Positions 45,733-53,837 of a stretch of 64,000 nt of DNA are shown here, one piece after another. A model generated the notes under the pieces. That model had not been told where the DNA came from, ran no database searches, and was given only the letters and a program-made list of their open reading frames with translations. The translations under genes were made by a program, and so were the position numbers. Origin of the DNA: Spirochaetae bacterium HGW-Spirochaetae-3 (GTDB taxonomy: Bacteria > Spirochaetota > Spirochaetia > Treponematales > UBA12059); assembly GCA_002839315.1 (NCBI GenBank), contig PGXV01000005.1, positions 91,269-155,268 on the forward strand, read 5' to 3'. The first letter of the stretch is position 1, and the number at the start of each line of letters is the position of its first letter.

Positions 45733-46764
45733 TTGGCGACGCTGAAACGTTACAAGGATCTTGAAAAATCGTTCGCCAAACGCGTCGGTACGCTCTTCCG
45801 CCGGTTTTTCGCGTCTACCGGGGACAAGCTTTCGCGTTTCTTTCGAACCGGCAGGCAGAAGATCACCATCATGCTCGTTCCGCATTCCGAGAAGCGCATA
45901 CTCAATCTGCAGATCAGCTTCTTCGGCTTGGCGGCCTTCCTCATAGTCATCCTCGGCGCGGCCGGGTTCCTGACCTATTCCAGCATCGGCTACAGCGACG
46001 TCGTCGGCAAACTCGTCGGCAAATCGGACGCGCTGAAGACCACGCAGGCCGACCTCGATTCGATCAGGGACAGCACCGCCAGGCTCGTCAAGGCGGCGCG
46101 CTCGTTCCAGGCCGCCCTCGACTCCACGTTGTCGGGGATAGGCGTCAACGGGCAAGCCGACGCCTCTACCCGAGCCGACGGCGATCTCGCCGCGTTCTTC
46201 TCCCCGTCCGAGATCGGCTCGGGCCGCCTGCGAGAAGCCGCCGAGATAGAGCGCGTCAGCGGATACCTCGAACGTAGCGTCAAGCCGCTCAATGAGCTCG
46301 GCGATACGATCGAGGCTCAGGGCGGCATCTTGTCTGAAATTCCGAACATCTGGCCCATCAAGGGCGGCATCGGCCATATTTCCATGTACTACGGCCAGAA
46401 CGAGAACCCCATATACGGGTCTTGGTATATCCATAAGGGTATCGACCTGTCGACGTTCCGTTCCGGCGATCCGATTCTCGCGACGGCGGACGGTAAGGTC
46501 GTCACGGTCGCCTACGACATATCCTTGGGCAACTATATCGTCATAGAGCATAAGCACGGCTTCCTGACCCGTTACGCCCATATGAGCGCCTTCAAGGTCC
46601 AGAAGGGCGCCGTGGTCAAGCAGGGGCAGATAATAGGCTATATCGGTAATACCGGCCTGTCGACCGGTCCGCATCTCCATTACGAGGTGCACCTCGGAAC
46701 AGAGACCATCGACCCGCTCAGGTTCCTCAATATCCGCTCCAATTCCGCTACGTTGACTCGATAG
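45733..46764 (+). CDS. M23-family peptidoglycan endopeptidase, membrane-anchored
   Basis: 343 residues. A cytoplasmic N-terminus (about 60 residues) and one membrane helix (about 64-85) are followed by a coiled-coil linker and a C-terminal LytM domain with HKGIDLS (zinc ligands H and D), ITYAHM-type RYAHMSAF and GPHLHYEV. It would cut peptide cross-links in the periplasm. The TTG start at 45733 is preferred because GGAGG is 6 nt upstream. It leads into the bactofilin gene; bactofilin next to M23 is a known pairing in cell-shape control. Confidence 0.88.
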   Translation: MATLKRYKDLEKSFAKRVGTLFRRFFASTGDKLSRFFRTGRQKITIMLVPHSEKRILNLQISFFGLAAFLIVILGAAGFLTYSSIGYSDVVGKLVGKSDALKTTQADLDSIRDSTARLVKAARSFQAALDSTLSGIGVNGQADASTRADGDLAAFFSPSEIGSGRLREAAEIERVSGYLERSVKPLNELGDTIEAQGGILSEIPNIWPIKGGIGHISMYYGQNENPIYGSWYIHKGIDLSTFRSGDPILATADGKVVTVAYDISLGNYIVIEHKHGFLTRYAHMSAFKVQKGAVVKQGQIIGYIGNTGLSTGPHLHYEVHLGTETIDPLRFLNIRSNSATLTR

Positions 46765-46781
46765 CGGACCCCGGGTACGAT
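46753..46781 (+). promoter_or_regulatory. Internal promoter of the bactofilin gene, leaderless arrangement
   Basis: TTGACT (46753-46758), a 17-nt spacer, TACGAT (46776-46781), ending 6 nt before the bactofilin ATG at 46788; the -35 box overlaps the last codons of the M23 gene. No ribosome site is present. Confidence 0.6.
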
Positions 46782-46787
46782 ACTGGC

Positions 46788-47261
46788 ATGCCCGCCCCTC
46801 GAGACATACTGGTAAACACGCTCCTCGGTCCCGACAGCTCGTTCCGGGGCGATCTCGTCGTAGACGGTTTCGTGCGCATAGACGGAGACGTCCGCGGCTC
46901 CATACGCGCGTCGGGCAAGATAGTCGTCAGCGAATCCGCCCGATGCGACGCGTCGCTCGTCGCCCGTTCCGCCGTCATCGGCGGCGTCGTTCGCGGAGAC
47001 GTCTGCGTTTCCGAACGGCTGACCATCCTGGCCGGCGGCGCCGTCGTGGGCAACGTATTCGCGCCCCGGCTGGACGCCGACGGAGACGTACTGATACACG
47101 GGGACATTGAGGTCTCCGGCCTCCATGAAGGCGTCGAGGAAGCCATGCTTTCGTTCATCCGAAAGCACGGATCGAAGGTCAGGCCCTTCGGCTTCGACGC
47201 CGCGGCCGACGAGCGCCGCGTCGACGCGGGCGTCGTCGCCGGGTCAGCATGGCGAAGGTAG
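46788..47261 (+). CDS. Bactofilin
   Basis: 157 residues. The central right-handed beta-helix region (about 12-110) shows short valine/glycine periodic repeats (VVDGFVRIDGDVRGSI, VVSESARCDASLVARSAVI, GGVVRGDVCVSERLTI). Flanks are short and charged. It polymerises into cytoskeletal filaments that place peptidoglycan enzymes. The start overlaps no ribosome site but follows a good promoter at 6 nt. The stop overlaps the YaaR gene by 13 bp. Confidence 0.88.
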   Translation: MPAPRDILVNTLLGPDSSFRGDLVVDGFVRIDGDVRGSIRASGKIVVSESARCDASLVARSAVIGGVVRGDVCVSERLTILAGGAVVGNVFAPRLDADGDVLIHGDIEVSGLHEGVEEAMLSFIRKHGSKVRPFGFDAAADERRVDAGVVAGSAWRR

Positions 47262-47740
47262 AGCTTCCCGACAACATGCTGGCAGGCCTCGTTCCCGGAC
47301 TCTCCGGCCATAGGGCCGAGAAGAAGAAGGGCGCCGTAAAGGCGGGCGCCTTCAGGTCGGCGCTACGCGGCGCCGAGGAGATAGACCTGACTCCGGCCGC
47401 CGAGGGCGTCCCGTTCTCCGAGGCAGAGGCGGCTGACCTGCTCGATTCCGTGCACGCCGCGGGCGAGGACCTGAAGCGGGATCCCGATGCCGAGCACGTA
47501 AAGGCCTATAAGCGGGCCGTGAGGGACTTCGTGCACTACGTCGTCGAGCGCGCCTACGACGTAGTAGAGAAGAGCTCGGGCGGTAATATCCTGAAGCGCA
47601 AGAAATTCACCACCGTCGTAGTCATCGACGAGAGGCTCGAGCGCCTCGCCGCCGAGGTGCTTTCCGCGCAGCGCGACAAGCTCGATATCCTGCGGCGCCT
47701 CGACGAGATCCACGGACTGCTCGTGGACCTGCTGCGCTAG
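47249..47740 (+). CDS. YaaR (DUF327) family protein
   Basis: 163 residues, helical. The family part AYKRAVRDFVHYVVERAYDV and the C-terminal ERLERLAAEVLSAQRDKLDIL with EIHGLLVDLLR match DUF327. The function is unknown. In Bacillus, yaaR lies close to yaaT (ricT), and here too the RicT-like gene follows. Its start lies inside the bactofilin gene, so it is translationally coupled. Confidence 0.82.
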   Translation: MAKVELPDNMLAGLVPGLSGHRAEKKKGAVKAGAFRSALRGAEEIDLTPAAEGVPFSEAEAADLLDSVHAAGEDLKRDPDAEHVKAYKRAVRDFVHYVVERAYDVVEKSSGGNILKRKKFTTVVVIDERLERLAAEVLSAQRDKLDILRRLDEIHGLLVDLLR

Positions 47741-47802
47741 CGGGACGACCCCGGAACCAGAACCGGCCCCGGATAGAGGGTCGGGCCAGAGGAGAAGCGA
47801 TT

Positions 47803-48738
47803 ATGGATGAAGATACGGCATACGAGCAGACCGACGAGGATCTCAAGCACCTGGAAGACGAGACCGTCGAGGCCTCCGACGACGGCGCGCATTACGGTGA
47901 GCTACCCGATCCCCTCTATAGGCTTCGGGCCGACCCGTACAACGAGTCGTACTACGCGGCGTACGATACGCCCCTGGAGGCGGGGGCCCGCGTCGTCTCG
48001 CCTACGCGCTACGGCAAGGATATCTGTACCGTGCTGGGCACGGTGAAGGCCCCGGGCTTCGTACGCGCGGACGACGTGGTGAAGATTGAGCGGCTCGCGA
48101 CTCCCGAGGACGAGGCTCGCCGGAGCTCCGACGAGCAGAAGGAGCGCAAGGCCTTCGAGCTGTGCCAGGAGAAGATCAAGGCGCACAACCTGCCTATGAA
48201 GCTGGTGTTCGCGCACTATCTCTTCGACGAGCCGAAGGTCCTTTTCTTCTTCACCGCCGACTCGCGGGTAGATTTCCGTAACCTGGTCAAGGACCTGGTA
48301 GCGGTGTTCAAGATGCGCATCGAGCTGCGTCAGATAGGCGTCCGCGACGAGGCCAGGGTGGTCGGCGGCTGCGGCGTCTGCGGGCGCGTCCTCTGCTGCC
48401 ATGGCGTGACCGACAAGCTGGTACCCGTGTCCATCAAGATGGCCAAGGACCAGAACCTGTCGCTCAACTCGCTGAAGATTTCCGGACCCTGCGGACGGCT
48501 GCTCTGCTGCCTCGCCTACGAGTTCGGCTTCTATCGCGAGGCGCGGCGGAGCATGCCCGGGGAGGGCGCGAGGATACCGTACGACGGCACCGTCTTCAGG
48601 GTCGTCGAGGTGAACGTCCCCGCTGGCCGGCTACGTCTCTCCGGCGAGGACGGCAGGTACATCGAGGCCAAGGCGTCGCGCTTCGTCCAGAAGGACGGCC
48701 GCTGGGCCATGCTCGACGAGGAAACCGCCGAGGATTGA
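47803..48738 (+). CDS. PSP1/RicT (YaaT) family protein
   Basis: 311 residues. The PSP1 C-terminal domain contains FRNLVKDLVAVFKMRIELRQIG and the cysteine motifs CGVCGRVLCCHG and GPCGRLLCC, which in RicT ligate iron-sulfur clusters. The N-terminal 45 residues are acidic and low in complexity. RicT acts with RicA and RicF in RNA maturation and phosphorelay control in Bacillus; partners are not visible here. GGAG is 7 nt upstream of the ATG. Confidence 0.87.
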   Translation: MDEDTAYEQTDEDLKHLEDETVEASDDGAHYGELPDPLYRLRADPYNESYYAAYDTPLEAGARVVSPTRYGKDICTVLGTVKAPGFVRADDVVKIERLATPEDEARRSSDEQKERKAFELCQEKIKAHNLPMKLVFAHYLFDEPKVLFFFTADSRVDFRNLVKDLVAVFKMRIELRQIGVRDEARVVGGCGVCGRVLCCHGVTDKLVPVSIKMAKDQNLSLNSLKISGPCGRLLCCLAYEFGFYREARRSMPGEGARIPYDGTVFRVVEVNVPAGRLRLSGEDGRYIEAKASRFVQKDGRWAMLDEETAED

Positions 48739-48752
48739 CGGTCCCGGCCTCG

Positions 48753-49778
48753 TTACCGCGAGTAGTCCGTCAGTTCTATCTCGAAGACGATGAACGAATT
48801 GGGCGGAATGAGCCCCGGGACTCCCTGGGTGCCGTACGCGTATTCGGGCGGGAAAGCCACGAGGCGCTTCTCGCCCTTCTTCATCTCCTGTACTATCCTG
48901 TCCCATCCCGTGATCACCCGCCCCACGCCCAGCTCGAATTCGAACGGGCCGCCGTGCAGTATCGACTGGTCGAAGGTCCGCCCGTTCGGCAGCATGCCCT
49001 TGTACGATACCTTCACGAGCGCCCCGCGCGGCGGCGTAGGTCCGGAGCCTTCCGTAAGCGTCTTTGAGAGTATGCCGTCCGTCCGCGTCTCGAGCTCGGG
49101 CCAGGTGGACAGCACCTCGGCCTCGGCGCCGGCGCGGGCGGCGCGAGCCCTCGCCTTGGAGCCGTCGGAGGCGATACCGTAGTACCGGTCCCAGGCCTCC
49201 TGGCTCGCGTCGAACGCCTTCGCGGCGCTGCCCGAGCGGAGGATAGTCACCTTCGTCATCGCGTCCCCGGGTGAAAGCTTCTCTACGACGTCCATTCCGG
49301 AGACGACGCGGCCGAACGCCGTATACAAATTATCCAGCGCCGGCGCCGCGGAGAGCGTGATATAGAATTGGCAGCCATTGGTGTCGGGGCCGTAGTTGGC
49401 CATGGCGACTACGCCGGGCGCGTCGTGCCTGATAGCCGGGTCGAATTCGTCGGGGAAGGTATAGCCCGGGCCACCCGATCCGTCGCCCGCGGGATCGCCG
49501 CCCTGCACGACGAACCCCGCCTCGACGCGGTGGAAGGTAAGCCCGTCGTAGAACCGCTCGCCCGCGTGCGCGGCAAGGGTCCCTTCCGCGAGCCCTACGA
49601 AGTTCGCGACGGCCAGCGGGACCATGTCGTATTCGAGCGATATCGTTATCGTTCCCTTGTCGGTATCTATCATGGCGTAGAGTCCGTCCGGCAACTTGGG
49701 AGCGGTACTGCACGAGGCGATAGAGGCTATGCAGAGCAGCGCCGCGAAGATCGCGGCGCCGGATTTGGTGATGCGCAT
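48753..49778 (-). CDS. Cyclophilin-FKBP fusion lipoprotein (double peptidyl-prolyl isomerase)
   Basis: 341 residues. A signal peptide with lipobox IASC, a cyclophilin domain (about 32-190: FVGLAEG, GLTFHRVEAGFVVQGGDPAGDG, MANYGPDTNGCQFYIT), a linker, then an FKBP domain (about 240-341: LVKVSYKGMLPNGRTFDQS, VITGWDRIVQEMKKGEKR, FPPEYAYG). Both catalytic folds are intact by eye. It should fold exported proteins on the periplasmic side. GGAGG lies upstream of the ATG at 49778. Confidence 0.9.
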   Translation of the reverse strand: MRITKSGAAIFAALLCIASIASCSTAPKLPDGLYAMIDTDKGTITISLEYDMVPLAVANFVGLAEGTLAAHAGERFYDGLTFHRVEAGFVVQGGDPAGDGSGGPGYTFPDEFDPAIRHDAPGVVAMANYGPDTNGCQFYITLSAAPALDNLYTAFGRVVSGMDVVEKLSPGDAMTKVTILRSGSAAKAFDASQEAWDRYYGIASDGSKARARAARAGAEAEVLSTWPELETRTDGILSKTLTEGSGPTPPRGALVKVSYKGMLPNGRTFDQSILHGGPFEFELGVGRVITGWDRIVQEMKKGEKRLVAFPPEYAYGTQGVPGLIPPNSFIVFEIELTDYSR

Positions 49779-49883
49779 TACTGAAACCTCCGCTTGATCC
49801 GGTCGAACGTAGCATAAAACCGGTAGGCCGGCAAGGCTGGCGTTCGGGGCGTCGCGATCGTATAATCCACGCGGAGGCAAACG

Positions 49884-50375
49884 ATGGCGGAGAGCGAATA
49901 CCTGAGACCGAGCTGGGACGAGTATTTCATGGAGGTCTGCCGCGCGATAGCCAAGCGGGCTACCTGCGATCGAGGCAGGTCCGGCTGCGTCATCGCCAGG
50001 GATAACCAGATCCTGGCCACGGGCTACGTGGGCTCGCCTTCCGGGCTTCCCCATTGCGACGAGGTCGGGCATCAATTCAGGAAGACCGTCCACGAGGACG
50101 GCGCGGAGACGACGCACTGCGTGCGTAGCGTGCACGCGGAGCAGAACGCCATATGCCAGGCCGCTCGCCGCGGCATAGCGATCGGAGGGGCGACGCTCTA
50201 CTGCAAGATGACGCCTTGCCGCGCGTGCGCGATGATGATAATCAATTGCGGAATAGGCCGGGTCGTTTGCGAGAAGAAGTACCACGCGGGCGCCGAGAGC
50301 GAGGAGATGTTCCGCGAGGTCGGCATTTCCGTAGAATACGAAGAGGACGAGGTCGAGCGCTACGACCGCCAATAG
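49884..50375 (+). CDS. dCMP deaminase family protein
   Basis: 163 residues. The zinc motif is present: HAEQNAI and PCRACAMMIINC with the first C and the RCSR-type RSGCVIARDNQIL. It deaminates dCMP to dUMP, or is a ComE-type homologue. GGAGG is 6 nt upstream of the ATG, and TATAAT (49861-49866) is a good -10 box. Confidence 0.88.
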   Translation: MAESEYLRPSWDEYFMEVCRAIAKRATCDRGRSGCVIARDNQILATGYVGSPSGLPHCDEVGHQFRKTVHEDGAETTHCVRSVHAEQNAICQAARRGIAIGGATLYCKMTPCRACAMMIINCGIGRVVCEKKYHAGAESEEMFREVGISVEYEEDEVERYDRQ

Positions 50376-50422
50376 AAGCGGCTTGGCTTGAAGCGGGGCT
50401 CCGTTTCCTGTACCTTGTCGTC

Positions 50423-51250
50423 GTGGGTATACGAATTCTCTATATTGGCGAGATAGTCGGGCGCGTAGGCGTCTTTTCGGTCAAGAAACTCCTGCCGGCA
50501 CTGAGGCGGGAGACGGGGGCCGACCTCGTCGTGGCCTGCGCCAACGGCGCTACCGGCGGATCCGGCTTGGGAAAGGCCCATTCGGTCTATCTTCGCAAGC
50601 TGGGCGTCGACGTCCTGACGACGGGCGAGGCGGCGTTCTTCAAGAAGGATATCGTCGAGGCCTTTCCGAAGTCCCCGTGGCTGCTCAGGCCCCTCAACTA
50701 TCCGCCGGGCGTCCCCGGCCGCGGCTTCAGGTCGTACCAGACGGCCAAGGGTCCGGTGGTCGTCGCGCAGCTTCTCGGCCAGGCCGGGTTCTCCAGGGTG
50801 CACCTGGAAAACCCGTTCCGCGTGCTCGACGCCGCGTTGCCTGCGCTCCGCGAGTGCTCCAAGACTATCCTGATCGACTTCAGGGCCGCCACGACCGCGG
50901 AGCGCCGCGCGATGTTCCGGTACGCCGATGGCCGGGTAAGCGCCGTCATCGGGTCGTACGGTCGCGCGTTGACCGCAGACGCCTCCGTCTCCGCGGCCGG
51001 TACGGCGTCGCTGACCGACTCGGGCAGGACCGGCAGCCTCATGTCCGTAGGCGGCATGGACGCCCGGACCCGTATAAAGGAATACCTCTCGGGCGTGCCC
51101 GTCTGGGCCAAGGACGCCGTCGAGTCGCCCGAGCTACAGGGTTGCTTGATTGAGATGAACGATAGCGGCCGCGCAGTGTCGATAGACATCCTGCGCGTGC
51201 CATGCAAGGAGGAGTTCCATGAAGGAACGGGGCATAGCGACAAAGGTTGA
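50423..51250 (+). CDS. YmdB-family (TIGR00282) phosphodiesterase homologue without metal ligands
   Basis: 275 residues that align along their whole length to YmdB (2',3'-cyclic nucleotide phosphodiesterase). All eight known metal-ligand positions of that family differ: GDxVG is GEIVG, NGEN is NGAT, GNH is GEA, DFHAEAT is DFRAATT, and GTHTH is GSYGR. Backbone motifs (RPLNYPPGVPGRGF, DGRVSAVIGS, TASLTDSGRTGS) are conserved. It should be folded but without the dinuclear active site. The GTG start at 50423 has no clear ribosome site. The end overlaps the next gene by 32 bp. Confidence 0.78.
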   Translation: MGIRILYIGEIVGRVGVFSVKKLLPALRRETGADLVVACANGATGGSGLGKAHSVYLRKLGVDVLTTGEAAFFKKDIVEAFPKSPWLLRPLNYPPGVPGRGFRSYQTAKGPVVVAQLLGQAGFSRVHLENPFRVLDAALPALRECSKTILIDFRAATTAERRAMFRYADGRVSAVIGSYGRALTADASVSAAGTASLTDSGRTGSLMSVGGMDARTRIKEYLSGVPVWAKDAVESPELQGCLIEMNDSGRAVSIDILRVPCKEEFHEGTGHSDKG

Positions 51251-51632
51251 CGGGCGTTCCGTCACCGTTCGGATAGGCTTGAGCGAGGGCTGCGCGTCGT
51301 GCGGATCCAACCATGACTGCTCCGTGCAGGGCAAGGAACTGGAGGCCGAGATGGAGCGGGGCTTCTCGGTCGCCGTCGGCGAAGAGGTCGTCCTCGAGGT
51401 GCCAGATTCCGCGAGCGCCGCCGGCGCCCTGTGGCTGCTGGCCGTGCCGCTCGGACTATTCTTCCTCGGCTACCTCGGCGTAGGCGCCGCCTGGCCCGGC
51501 AGGGGAGAGGGAGTTCGGGCGCTCGCGGGGCTCGCCGCGATGGCGGCGGGTCTGCTATTCGCGGCTACGGTGGCCCGCCGGGGCCGTATGTCCCGGCGCC
51601 CGACGGCGAGGCCGCTGGTCTCCGGCGATTGA
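51219..51632 (+). CDS. RseC/SoxR-reducing family membrane protein
   Basis: 137 residues. The N-terminal part has the RseC pattern with cysteines in GCASCGSNHDCSVQG, then two membrane helices (about 65-85 and 97-117). Members are found in Rnf/SoxR-reducing systems and are proposed to act in electron transfer at the membrane. The Rnf genes themselves are not in the window. GGAGG is 5 nt upstream of the ATG, inside the YmdB-like gene. Confidence 0.8.
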   Translation: MKERGIATKVDGRSVTVRIGLSEGCASCGSNHDCSVQGKELEAEMERGFSVAVGEEVVLEVPDSASAAGALWLLAVPLGLFFLGYLGVGAAWPGRGEGVRALAGLAAMAAGLLFAATVARRGRMSRRPTARPLVSGD

Positions 51633-51635
51633 GCG

Positions 51636-52184
51636 CTAGAGCAGTACCGACGAGCGTAGCTCGTCCGCCTTTATGCCTCCCAGGAGGGCCTGGACTATCG
51701 CCGCGGAGAATTCGCCTGCGCAGCCCGCGGCCCTCGCGGTAATAAGGTCGCCGTCTACGACGACCCGCGTATCCTCGAACCTCGCGCCGTGCACGAGCTT
51801 CTCCATGCCCGGATAACAGGTGAAGCGACGTCCGGCGAGTAGCCCGCAGGCCTGTCCGAGCACGACCGCGGGAGCCGCGCAGATAGCCGAGATGAGCCTG
51901 CCCTTGGAGGCATGCCGCTTGATCATGGCGACGGCGACCGGGTCGGCCGCTATCGCCTTGGATCCTTCTCCGCCGCCCGGCACGACGATGCAGTCGAAGT
52001 CCTCGTTGTCTATATCGTCGAGCACCTCGTCGGCCGCTATCGCTATTCCATGCCCGCCCACTATCTCGCGGCTACCGAGCCCGGCCACCAGCACCTTTGT
52101 TCCGGCGCGGCGGAGATAATCGATGGGCGTTATCGCCTCTACTTCCTCGCATCCGTTCGCGAGTATAACGCATACCGTCTTCAT
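51636..52184 (-). CDS. DJ-1/PfpI family protein (ThiJ/YajL-like)
   Basis: 182 residues. The nucleophile cysteine lies in ISAICAAPAVVL, with the acid in GCEEVEAITPI and VVPGGGEGSKA at the elbow before it. The C-terminal region ITARAAGCAGEFSAAIVQAL matches YajL-like proteins, which act as chaperones or in deglycation; the exact activity is open. GGAGGAAAGC precedes the ATG at 52184. Confidence 0.85.
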   Translation of the reverse strand: MKTVCVILANGCEEVEAITPIDYLRRAGTKVLVAGLGSREIVGGHGIAIAADEVLDDIDNEDFDCIVVPGGGEGSKAIAADPVAVAMIKRHASKGRLISAICAAPAVVLGQACGLLAGRRFTCYPGMEKLVHGARFEDTRVVVDGDLITARAAGCAGEFSAAIVQALLGGIKADELRSSVLL

Positions 52185-52292
52185 GCTTTCCTCCTCCGCG
52201 AGGCAGCGCGCCTCGATCAAGATGGACAACCGCTATATGGAGGAGTATACTACGTTGCGATATCTCCCGATACTGAAAAGGAGTCGATTGCC

Positions 52293-52577
52293 ATGGATAC
52301 GAAGAACAGTCTGATCAATTTCTCCCTATTCATCTTCATTTTCGCGTTCGCATTCGTTTTCTCGGTCGACGCGCTTTCGGCGCCTACCAACACCTTCTAC
52401 GGTGTGCTCGCGTTGCTAGGCTACCTCGTCAGTCTCGGGGGCTCGCTGTTCAACGGCCTTCTCGCCAAGCGCGACGGAGAGGCCATGTCCCTCTGGTATT
52501 TCACCTACGCCGTCATCGTCGGCATCATTACCGTATGGTACCTGACTCGTTGCGGCACCGCATTCGGCTGGTGGTAA
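52293..52577 (+). CDS. Small membrane protein, hypothetical
   Basis: 94 residues with three hydrophobic segments (about 8-26, 36-58, 70-86). The first runs NFSLFIFIFAFAFVF. No family is recognised. AAAAGGAG is 8 nt before the ATG at 52293, and a strong terminator follows the stop, so it is a single transcript. Confidence 0.65.
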   Translation: MDTKNSLINFSLFIFIFAFAFVFSVDALSAPTNTFYGVLALLGYLVSLGGSLFNGLLAKRDGEAMSLWYFTYAVIVGIITVWYLTRCGTAFGWW

Positions 52578-52601
52578 TCGCGTTTCCTCGATGAACGAGC
52601 G

Positions 52602-52637
52602 ACCGTCCGCGGGTAATCCGCGGACGGTTTTTTTTTA
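52602..52637 (+). terminator. Rho-independent terminator
   Basis: Arms accgtccgcgg (52602-52612) and ccgcggacggt (52618-52628) with loop gtaat, followed by nine T. It ends the small membrane protein transcript and lies just after the stop of the permease gene that converges from the right. Confidence 0.93.
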
Positions 52638-52649
52638 TTCCTGTGGTGC

Positions 52650-53837
52650 TTACGTAATCGATACGATCGAGCCGACGGCCATCAGTGCGTACGCGATGCC
52701 GATGACCCAGCCGGCCCAGGGCCGGTCGAGGATACGGGGCAACGAGGCCGGAACGGATACGGTGCGGCGATACCGATAATAGGCGGGCAGGAAGAGCGCG
52801 GCTATCAGGATGGCGATACCGCCTCCCGCGGTACGCATGAAATCCATGAACCCGCCGAAGCCCGCGAGCGCTATGAGTAGCGTCGGCAGTGTCGATATGG
52901 CCCAGGCGAGGAGCCTCGGCGTCTTGAGCCGTTCTTCGACTATGGTCGACAGCGCGAACGATATAGACCAATAGCTCGTCAGCATCGCGAGTAGTACGAA
53001 GGCGGTGCCCGCGCCTTCCGCCCAGGGGCCGAGCGTCTTGGCCCAGCCGACGGTGGCTATCTCCGTCATAGAATCCGACGCTATCAGCGACATGGTCGTT
53101 ACGAGCAGTATCAGCACGGCATTGACGCCGAGGCCGGCCGCGACCGCTTTCGGCAATAGCTTCGGCCTATCGGACAGGCCAGCGGCCGCCTGCGGTACCG
53201 AGAAGAACGCCGCGAAACAGAACATCGCCATGCCGAAGAGCGCCATAGGTAGGTTCGCGGAATCCGGCGTCGTCGAGACCGCGGCGCTCCAGGCCTCCGC
53301 CGGCCCGCCCGCGCGTATCCTCGCCGCGACGGTAGCCGCCGTCAGTACGAAGAAGAGGACGCCCATCGCGCCTATGGCCCATTTCTCGGCTATTCCCAGA
53401 GCCTTGAGGCCGAGGGCCGCGACCGCTGCCGCCAGCACGTAGAACGCTATGGCGCCCCACGGCGACGGAATGCCCAGCCCTTGGGCGAGCGCCTCGTCGC
53501 CGCCCGCGACGTAGGCGGCGAGGTTGGCCAGGAAGACGACGCCCATGACGATGAAGAACGCCCAGGTGAATACGGCTCCGAATTTACCGGTGAACAGGTA
53601 CTTCTTATACAGCTCGACTATTTGGCTCCCGGTGCCGTCGCCGATAGCCAGCTCGCCTATGTAAAGGTGCAGGAGGAGGCTCGCGAGGTATGCGGTCGCT
53701 ATGACGAGCGCCGATACCAGGAGGCCGTTCCTCGCGATGAGCCACGGCAGGGCGAGTATGCCGCCGCCGATGCCGTACCCGGCTATGATGCTCGTCGCCT
53801 CGAAGAAGCTGAGCCGAGGTGTCTGCGCGCCGTTCAT
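52650..53837 (-). CDS. Amino acid permease (aromatic amino acid/HAAAP type)
   Basis: 395 residues with about eleven membrane helices. The first helix starts FFEATSIIAGYGIGGGILALP, with the broken-helix glycines of the APC superfamily. It resembles TyrP/SdaC-type proton or sodium symporters; the substrate cannot be settled. GGAGG lies 5 nt before the ATG. The start overlaps the amidohydrolase stop by 4 bp. Confidence 0.82.
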   Translation of the reverse strand: MNGAQTPRLSFFEATSIIAGYGIGGGILALPWLIARNGLLVSALVIATAYLASLLLHLYIGELAIGDGTGSQIVELYKKYLFTGKFGAVFTWAFFIVMGVVFLANLAAYVAGGDEALAQGLGIPSPWGAIAFYVLAAAVAALGLKALGIAEKWAIGAMGVLFFVLTAATVAARIRAGGPAEAWSAAVSTTPDSANLPMALFGMAMFCFAAFFSVPQAAAGLSDRPKLLPKAVAAGLGVNAVLILLVTTMSLIASDSMTEIATVGWAKTLGPWAEGAGTAFVLLAMLTSYWSISFALSTIVEERLKTPRLLAWAISTLPTLLIALAGFGGFMDFMRTAGGGIAILIAALFLPAYYRYRRTVSVPASLPRILDRPWAGWVIGIAYALMAVGSIVSIT

